DNA of 61,428 bases from Nemertoderma westbladi (taxonomy: Eukaryota > Xenacoelomorpha > Nemertodermatida > Nemertodermatidae), in the NCBI GenBank assembly GCA_032718475.1, contig JAUCBJ010007093.1:5001-66428 (forward strand). Direction: 5' to 3'. Made by a program: the position numbers and the translations under genes. Under the pieces are notes generated by a model. It worked only from the letters and a program-made list of their open reading frames with translations. It did not search any database and had not been told where the DNA came from. This document shows, piece by piece, positions 54,401-61,428 of this stretch (positions are counted from its first letter, which is position 1; every line of letters begins with the position of its first letter).

Positions 54401-56943
54401 TTTAATGGCATTACAATTCCCAAATGTATATTGATATTATATAATATATATCGGAAAGCTAATCAAACTTACCTCAGAGTTTCTCTAACATTCTCCATAC
54501 TTGTGTACATATCTTTATGATCTTTAATATCGATGTTTACCAATCGTTCTGCTTGCTTAATCTCGCCCATTGAAGGAGAAAGTTCAGTTTCATAAACGCT
54601 GTCACCTAATTTATTATCTTGGCGCCTCCCATCACCTAATAAGTCATCATTCAGTGGCACATCTACCAATCCTAAACCTAAACTGTTAGTTGTTCGCCAC
54701 TTATCAGATATTCTAACTGATTTACTATTTGTAGATAACTTATTGGCATCAGTGTTATTGGAACTTGGACTTCCAACTTTATCATTGAATGACATATAAT
54801 TTAACTGATGAGTGCTCACCCGTTTTTGTACATCAGATGTGGATGTGGATTGGTTGTTTTCTTTGGGTTTAATTTCCCCAATTTGAACTTTGGATTGGCT
54901 ACGCCGTCTTTCACGAGCCTCATCCCTCGATAAGCTCGTGGTAGATTTGCTTTGGTGAGATGGACTTTTGGAATATTCGGAAGCCAAACTTCTAACTGGC
55001 GTTTTTATATGCGTTTCTTGGCAGTCGACAGGACCTGGTTCCTGTGGGACATTTTGTTTCGTCGCTGAAGAGCTATCAAGTGTTGAGTCCGATTTTTGGG
55101 GTTCCAAATACAATGACATCTGCTGACCCGAATTTGTTTTGAACCGCTCTGAATGCAGTGGACTTTGGCGCTCGGTTTGGTGCTGCTCTGAAATCTGCGA
55201 TATTCCGAGGCCTGTTTCTTGTTGCTCTGAATGCTCTGGCGTTTGGATCCTTGTTTGGTGCTGCTGATCTGACTTCTGTAATCTTTGGTTCTCTTTTTGG
55301 TACTGGTGCTCTGAATTTCGAGCTCTTATGGGTTGTGTCTGAAGCTGGTCTGGTTGCAATGATCTTCCATCCCCAATTTTGGTCGCCTCTGAGTGGGTGC
55401 GTCTTTGAGTTTCTTGTGGATCGCAATGTAGTTGTTGGTAATTCTTCGCGTTCGACTTTGAGTAGAGCGACATTTTCTTTGATTCAGAGAGCAATGGTGT
55501 TTCCTGACCTGTTTGGTTAAAAACAGAACCCAATGGTATTTGCTGGTCAGTTTTTGTCGGATAAGAATGCATTGATCTCTGTGGACCAGATTTATGTGCT
55601 ATTTTCTCATCTAATATTATGTCTTTGGAATCTTGCTCGCATGGATTGAGCTTTACAGAATGAGATGATGTGACTTTTGTCACTCGTTTCTGTACATCTG
55701 TAACTCCCGACCCCTCCGATGTATCATTTGATGGCAAATACAAAATCCTTCGACCATCTTCAGTTTTTATGGCTGATGGGATCTGCGAATTGTTGACTGA
55801 CATTTGCCTAACATTTGCTTGACGTTTGTTTTGTCGCCATAGCGATGGTGTGGATTTAGCCACCATTGTCAAGTTTGAGGGAAGGATACCTTTCCCCAAC
55901 AATGGAGCGACTACCTTTGCAGAAGAAACTGCGGAGCTGCCAGACATTCTATTGGACTGAGCAGTGTCAGTTGGAACCACAGTGAAATAGGTTTTAGGAT
56001 CCACCGATTTTGTGTTTCTCTCGGAGTTTGGCTGGTGTTGGGGCCCTTTATCACGAGCTTGTGGGCGAAATACAAGCTGACTCACATAACGTTTCTCTTT
56101 TATTTTTTGTTGTGCGGGATTCTTGTTGCCAAAGTTACAAGATTCGCTACGTGATGTGATGTTACTATCGTAACCCATAGTATCTGATGCATGGAACATG
56201 CGATTACCATATCTTGTTTCTTTGCCAATGTTTTCGGTTGTTTGGGCATGGCCTGTTCCTTCTACCGGTTCTGTAGAATGAGGTATTCTAGAATTATAAA
56301 TAACATTTTGGGGACCGCTTGTTTGAGTAGTTTCCATGGGGCCGCAATATTTAGTTGACTTGTTATAATTGTAGGAAGCCTCTGATTGCTCCTCTGTATG
56401 ACTGTGACTTCTCTCATCACGATGGTAATGGATATGATGCCCTTCCTCTCGACTGGAAGACCCTCCTGAAGTTGTCGACATCGTCATCGGTTTTCTAGAT
56501 GCTCGGTTATCTTCCAGTGTGTCGTCTGTGCTGATATCACGACTTACAGACACCCGCTCCCTACTCCCCCCACCCGGTGGTCTGACAAGGACAACAGAGC
56601 CTCCGGTACTTGTCAGTCGGAACCTGGAAGCCTTTCCGGAATCGGCAGACACCAAGGACGACTGGCTGTCGTGACGAGGATAATTTTGGTGGGACATTCT
56701 GTGAAGGTCAGACATCGATTGAGGCCGTTCCCAATGTCGTGATAGACCGGGTTTGAACGTGGGAACGGATGGTTTGCGTTGGGAATGGTGTGGAGGTTTG
56801 TGTGTTGCGGTGGCACGGTCCACAAACCGGGGTGGAGGCCTGTGCGATACGATAGAACAGTCTACGGATAGAGGTTGATAGGGGTTAAAATCTTGCCCAA
56901 CATCTCGTTGCCTTGGCTGCGCAGTACGTCGGGTTGTTGCCAT
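51440..56943 (-). CDS. Gene G: large low-complexity protein of unknown function, two exons
   Basis: Exon 1 is 56943 down to 54473, a 362-bp intron follows, and exon 2 is 54110 down to 51440. The start is ACCATGG, a good animal initiation context. The donor is GAG|GTAAGT and the acceptor CTTCTAG|ATT. The joined length is 5142 bp (1713 residues plus stop) and the frame is kept. The product is hydrophilic and rich in Ser, Gln, Asn, Thr and Lys, with no signal peptide or membrane segment. Exon 1 has a His-rich patch (EEGHHIHYHRDERSHSH) and a Gln/Glu-rich repeat-like region with SEQ and EHSEQQ motifs (about 55070-55430). The sequence across the splice (LRELRRSPARFKPPEVKY) and the next 50 residues look most ordered. 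I do not recognise a family; a scaffold or cytoskeletal adaptor is a guess. Partial duplicates lie at 26705-28709 and 41958-44350. Confidence 0.8.
54111..54472 (-). other. Intron of gene G
   Basis: A GTAAGT donor is at 54472-54467 and an AG acceptor at 54112-54111, preceded by a moderate pyrimidine tract. The exon-proximal 260 bp at the acceptor side are duplicated in both pseudogene copies; the donor side is not. The duplication breakpoint therefore falls inside the intron at about 54382. Confidence 0.85.
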
Positions 56944-57764
56944 GGTTATTGTAAAAATATGACACCTCCAGCACTGGCAACAGTAGTTGTTGTAAACGAG
57001 TTAAGATAAGATTGGCTGCAAAATAAATAAAGGTTTGCTGATGATACAATGATTATTGTGAAGGGGGAGGGTCGCAACCCAAAATAGCACTCACAGTTTC
57101 AGGAATTGAGTTATGATTATTTTTAGTGCCACTAAACATTGTCTTTGTGGAATATAAGAATGAAAAGTTGAATTTGACTATAACTCGCATTTGAAAGTCA
57201 CTTTAGTGGTCAAAAATGACATTTCAAAAATAGCATTTTCCCAACAAATACTCGTCTACATTAGTTGAATAGGATCAGAACACATCTGTATCACACTCTT
57301 CTGAACACTATTTTTTTCGTAATTAATTCAAACATATATGGAGTGTATTATATTAATGTGGAGTGGATACAGTTTTACTCTTTACTTTTAGTAGCAATGA
57401 GATTATAGCGAGTGTTATATAATGATAATCTAAACAATAATTATGAAAAAACTCGTTTCATGAATGAGAAAAATTTAACTTACCCATTTTGCAGTAAATA
57501 TAAGAAAACAAATATCGGAAAAAATATTTAAACAAAGATCAAAGCGATCAGCATACTTGGCTGATGTGAAGAATATGAAGTACAAATATGACGGGACACA
57601 TACAGTATATATACGGGACAAATATGAAGTAAATTTATAATTAATAGATTTAATTGGTGGCTGATAAATAAAAATAGAATATAAAGTCAACAAAAATAAA
57701 GACGCCCTGTTTTCGGAAAAACTCCTGAAACTGAAAGAATTACGATTTATAAAATTATGCTTAA

Positions 57765-57878
57765 ATATAATATTATAAAATGGTTAAATTATTTACATAT
57801 AATATTATAAAATGGTTAAATTATTTACATATAATATTATAAAATGGTTAAATTATTTACATATAATATTATAAAATC
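57765..57878. repeat. 32-bp minisatellite, about 3.5 units
   Basis: Nearly perfect tandem copies of ATAATATTATAAAATGGTTA followed by AATTATTTACAT. Confidence 0.9.
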
Positions 57879-58256
57879 AATAAACTTTACTCCGAGACAA
57901 ACACTAATAATACTCGCTAATTAGTTTGTTTCGCGACATTAGACTGTCGAGAGGGTGGGGGTTACATAAATAAATAATTGTTGGCTCCATTCTACTCAAT
58001 ATTATCCATGGATGGGTACAATGGGATATTTGGCATGGAATAGTCAGACGGATTCGCGCGCTTACAGTACTTACGCCATCGGTGACTAATTAATGGGCCC
58101 ATAATAGAGATGATCCCAGATATATGATAAACCGTGACAATACAATAATTTGGAACGCAGTGAAAAAAATTGGAATATAGTAAATTGGGATTCGGTCTCA
58201 TATTCTAAAACATCAAATAGGGCCTAGTATAATTTCTTTGGTGGCCCTGAGTGTTT

Positions 58257-58300
58257 CCCCGACCTTTGTAAACTCGTTCGAACGACTTTACAAATCTCGG
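58257..58300. repeat. Near-perfect palindrome
   Basis: The core at 58265-58294 (TTTGTAAACTCGTTC, then GAACGACTTTACAAA) is self-complementary except for one mismatched pair, with TTCGAA at its centre. CCCGA and TCGGG extend it outward. There is essentially no loop. Function unknown. Confidence 0.7.
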
Positions 58301-58424
58301 GAAAACAAATCTAATTGGCTGGAGTGGTTTCTATAACAACATCATGACGTCACGCAAAAACAACATAAACAAAATCACTCGTGTCGAAACGCTATAAACT
58401 GTTATTTTATGACAATTATAGTTA

Positions 58425-59031
58425 TTATTTTCGATTTCAATCTTTAGCTACAAACGTTTAAAAAAGTGTCTCCATCGATATTGCGTCAGCGACAGTCGTA
58501 CTGCAGTTATTCTAACGCTTATAGAGATTTATTGCTACTAATGGAAAGCTGGTCAGGCAAGGATTCCAAATATGTTAAAATATTTGAATTTGGTTGGGAA
58601 ATAGCGGAGTTATGGGCATTCGATGTTGCATGTATTTGCTTCCACTGCAGGCCATTTTTTCTATTAAATAAATACACAATATTCTAGAACATTTTGTCTT
58701 GGCAACAATGCAATGCCTACATGATAATACTAGTATAAGGATATTCATACATAATCAAAATGTTCTAGAACATTGTGTATTTATTTAATAGAATAAATGG
58801 CCTGCAGCGGAAGCAAATACATGCAAATTTCGAATTCCCTATAATCTCAGCTATTTCCAACCAAATTCAAATATTTTTACATATTTGGAATCCATGCACG
58901 GTCAGCTTTCTACTAGTACCAACAAATCACTAAATGTTTGAAGAATAACTGCGGTGTAACTGGTGCAATATCGACGGAGACACCTCTTTTAAACGCTTGT
59001 AGGTAAAGAATGAAAGCGAAAATAAAAATTC
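58425..59031. mobile_element. Long inverted-repeat (foldback/MITE-like) element
   Basis: Arms of about 270 bp (58425-58696 and 58756-59031) are inverted copies with moderate divergence, around a 59-bp unique centre. Each arm ends inward with a TTCTAGAA palindrome (58682-58689 and 58763-58770). No transposase frame exists; the 73-residue frame at 58466-58687 lies wholly in one arm. A diverged relative of one arm lies at about 9700-9850 and in its duplicates near 41120-41270 and 50600-50755. Terminal target duplications were not identified. Confidence 0.75.
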
Positions 59032-59408
59032 TGGTTCACCCAGTCAGTAGTGGTCGGGAGGTGAAACTATCTGTTTCAAATTTCATGCGCCAGATATGGG
59101 GTATAGTATAAGTATGAAATAATAGGTAACAGGGTATAGCAGGTAAAGGTATAATAATGACGTAGTGCAGCCTTTGAAAGAAGAAGCAAGCGCCCCATAG
59201 GGGCATATATTTATTCTAATTATAATAAATCGGTAAAAACACCAATAGATAAAAATAAGTAAAACCAGGAGACTCATGAAACATTGCATATATATAAATC
59301 AATTTCATAATTAAGTGTTAGTTAAGTTAAGTTGATAAGTTTAAGTTTATTTACTACATGGGATACAAGCGGGATAAAAGCTATTTAAAATTAAATAATT
59401 TATTATAA
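59032..59408. other. Probable 3' UTR of the right-hand LINE and AT-rich spacer
   Basis: No gene is seen. The stretch next to the LINE stop is AT-rich with TTAAGTTAAGTT-type repeats and is probably the LINE 3' UTR. The exact end of the element cannot be placed. Confidence 0.35.
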
Positions 59409-61428
59409 TTATAATTTTGAGAGGTAAAAGGCTTGTCTCAACGGTGTACTTAGTTTCGGCAGTTTGGGACATGTCTTGTAATGGTGGGTTTCCAAACACG
59501 AGTTATCACACCAATTGCAAACACATAGTGGGCTCGATCTCCAGCAATTTCTTGTCGAGCAGAACTTGTGATGGTAACCGTTGGCTACCAGTTGGGCTGC
59601 GACCCTCCTTCGTACTCCAAACAGACCTTCCAGGTTGATATCCGTTGGGTCGGAGTGCGGGTTGTCTATTTTAGTTAGAATAGCCGAAGTTGATGCGTAC
59701 TTTGATATACCACACCATTGTTTCCAGTAAAAACCTCTCACTTTTTGAACATGTACTAAATCACTTACTTCAATATTACTATCAAAGATGTTACACCCAT
59801 AAGTTATTGTTGGTATTACAATTGATAACCATAGTAATTTAGCAGTTTCTATAGTAACGCTAGATAAGCATATCTTGACATTTAAACGTACACAACATGC
59901 TAAACCTTTTCTGTATAGATGTTCATAATGATTAGAAGCACCATTTTTAGTGGAAAAGACTACACCTAGATATTCAAACCTGTTTTGAAATGTTAAATGT
60001 ACACCATTATATAACAAAATATCGTTACGACAGAGTTTACCGCCTCTTCTAAATTTGACTACTTTAGTCTTATCAATATTTACCTTTAAATCATTTTGTA
60101 AACAATATAAATATAATTTATCTAAGCTTTGTTGAATATCGGATATGCTTGTTCCTACTATAACTAAATCATCTGCGTATAATAAACACCAACAGGCTGC
60201 TACAATAATAGAACAAGGTAAATCTGAAATAAATAAACTAAAAAGAAGGGGGGACAATTTATCCCCTTGTAAGACTCCAACCGTTTGTGGTATTGGATCA
60301 AGCAAATAGGCACCAATGCAAATTCGTACAAAATTTATGGCTAGAATCGACCATAAAGCTAGCAAAAACTTTCGGCTAACCCCTAGGCAAGATAATTTGC
60401 AAATTAGTTTCTCTCTATTAACCGTATCGAACGCTTTCGAAAAGTCTATAAACACACAGTAAATTGACCCTCCACTGACTGATAGCACTGAACTTATGGC
60501 ATCATAAAGCAATTTTACAGCCATTAGCGTGGAACGGTTCTCCCTGAAACCGTACTGCTCGTCCGGCAAGATTTGATTTGTTTCCGCCCATGTATATAGA
60601 CGTCTCGCTAGTATTGATGTGTAGCATATCAATTGGTGGCATAGTAGAGCGATGCCCCGATAGTTTGTGGGTGCCGACTTGGAACCCTTCCCCTTGTAGA
60701 GCAATATCAGATAAGCAGACAGCCATATCATTGGACATTGAGCGAATTCGAAGCACATGGTGAACAGAGTAATTAAATATGGAAGGAGATAAATAAACCC
60801 ACTAATTAGAGACTCATTACTTATTCCGTCGGGTCCTGTCGCTTTCTTTGGCTTCTGACTGGATACCGAATCGATGACTTCTGAGTCTAGAATTTGTGAG
60901 TCCAGAGATGGACAGTGTGTGTCCGGCACATCAGGAAATGTGATTGTTGGTTGTTTGGCAGAAAGTAACGAGGTAAAGTGGTCTACCCAATGTTCCTCAG
61001 GAACTTGGTTGCTTACTGGCTTTCGTTGCGGTTTACTTTTCAAAATATTCCAAAACTCGGATTTATCTGATTCGCATTTTTCTAGCATTTCGAATTCTTT
61101 ACTTAACTTATATTGTTTCTTTTTCTTGATAATTAGAAGCTTGTATTTGCGTTTAGCTTGCATATGCTGCTCTCTAATTGGTTGGTTGTCCGGATTGTCT
61201 TGCATCACTCTGAACGAGGATTCCACTTCGCCTTTAATTCGGTAGCAGTCTTTGTCAAACCACAGCTTGGATCTCCGTTGTTTCGGCGGAATTGCAGCAG
61301 TTTGTATCGAGACGTTGATAAGTTCAGATAATTTATCAACACCCATCGTCAACGCCTCCGATATGTCGGTGGTATGTAGCGTTTCAGCGAGTTTTCCTAC
61401 ATCGATACGCCTAATAGCCGGTTCTCGG
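59409..61428 (-). CDS. LINE reverse transcriptase, partial (runs off right edge)
   Basis: This is the C-terminal two-thirds of a non-LTR retrotransposon protein. On the minus strand the frame is open from the window edge to TAA at 59409. Reverse-transcriptase motifs are clear: FIDFSKAFDTVN (motif A, about 60415-60450), GVLQGDKLSPLLFSLFI (B) and the catalytic YADD in LLYADDLVIVG (about 60160-60190). After the thumb comes a C-terminal Cys/His cluster (CVCNWCDNSCLETHHYKTCP), as in several Jockey/CR1-group and related LINEs. No stop or frameshift occurs in about 670 codons, so the copy may be young. The endonuclease domain would lie beyond 61428. It is clearly a different family from the RTE-like LINE at 15521-19276; the exact clade is uncertain. 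Confidence 0.85.
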   Translation of the reverse strand, partial: REPAIRRIDVGKLAETLHTTDISEALTMGVDKLSELINVSIQTAAIPPKQRRSKLWFDKDCYRIKGEVESSFRVMQDNPDNQPIREQHMQAKRKYKLLIIKKKKQYKLSKEFEMLEKCESDKSEFWNILKSKPQRKPVSNQVPEEHWVDHFTSLLSAKQPTITFPDVPDTHCPSLDSQILDSEVIDSVSSQKPKKATGPDGISNESLISGFIYLLPYLITLFTMCFEFAQCPMIWLSAYLILLYKGKGSKSAPTNYRGIALLCHQLICYTSILARRLYTWAETNQILPDEQYGFRENRSTLMAVKLLYDAISSVLSVSGGSIYCVFIDFSKAFDTVNREKLICKLSCLGVSRKFLLALWSILAINFVRICIGAYLLDPIPQTVGVLQGDKLSPLLFSLFISDLPCSIIVAACWCLLYADDLVIVGTSISDIQQSLDKLYLYCLQNDLKVNIDKTKVVKFRRGGKLCRNDILLYNGVHLTFQNRFEYLGVVFSTKNGASNHYEHLYRKGLACCVRLNVKICLSSVTIETAKLLWLSIVIPTITYGCNIFDSNIEVSDLVHVQKVRGFYWKQWCGISKYASTSAILTKIDNPHSDPTDINLEGLFGVRRRVAAQLVANGYHHKFCSTRNCWRSSPLCVCNWCDNSCLETHHYKTCPKLPKLSTPLRQAFYLSKL

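Larger units (their letters stand above)
56944..58424. other. 5' flank of gene G and intergenic DNA
   Basis: AT-rich, with no gene recognised. The first 100 bp hold the leader region of gene G. A 32-bp tandem repeat (ATAATATTATAAAATGGTTA plus AATTATTTACAT) with about 3.5 units lies at about 57765-57878. A long palindrome lies at 58257-58300 and a CRE octamer TGACGTCA at 58345-58352. Confidence 0.5.

Noticed and set aside
58466-58687. 73-residue plus-strand frame
   Set aside because: It lies entirely in one arm of an inverted-repeat element and is not kept in the other arm.

Overview
The window is eukaryotic, and almost certainly from an invertebrate animal. It carries a spliced metazoan TM2-domain gene (TM2D3/almondex family), three astacin metalloproteases with signal peptides, a large two-exon gene with consensus splice sites, and the usual load of animal retroelements (a BEL/Pao LTR element, an RTE-like LINE and a second LINE). 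Host noncoding DNA is AT-rich. Nothing bacterial or viral-genome-like is present. The species cannot be named from this sequence alone.

Layout, left to right. Positions 1-1046 hold the 3' end of a TM2D3-like gene (+ strand). Positions 1863-9862 hold an older, diverged copy of a repeated module: a tRNA-derived SINE-like head, a short minisatellite, an astacin gene (- strand), a truncated LINE fragment, a 48-bp minisatellite array of about 100 units, and a 1-kb flank. Positions 9881-26704 are a nested mobile-element block. It is a decayed BEL/Pao retrotransposon that lacks its 5' LTR and is interrupted by two foldback-type elements with minisatellite arms (10153-11544 and 20918-21725) and by an RTE-like LINE with an uninterrupted 1.1-kaa reading frame (15521-19276). 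Between the end of its pol and its putative 3' LTR lie about 3 kb of unusual broken reading frames, with an exonuclease-like region and two zinc knuckles.

Positions 26708-51815 are two tandem copies of one duplication unit: a broken second exon of a gene here called gene G, unit-specific noncoding DNA with a palindromic MITE, the SINE head, the astacin gene, the LINE fragment, the 48-bp array, the flank, and the 3' end of gene G. The junction between the copies lies on a CAATC microhomology. The arrays differ in length by exactly 127 units of 48 bp plus three 5-bp insertions. Positions 51440-56943 are the intact gene G (- strand, two exons, 1713 codons, low-complexity product, function unknown). 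Positions 58425-59031 are a long inverted-repeat element, and 59409-61428 is a second LINE (- strand) that runs off the window.

The genes do not form a pathway. The window shows a locus where a secreted-protease gene has been copied together with its upstream minisatellite, and where gene G was partly copied as a passenger. The most novel material is the accessory reading-frame block in the BEL element, the 48-bp arrays of splice-acceptor-like units, and the foldback elements that share a TTCTAGAA palindrome near their centres. All assignments were made by eye. No database search or alignment program was run.
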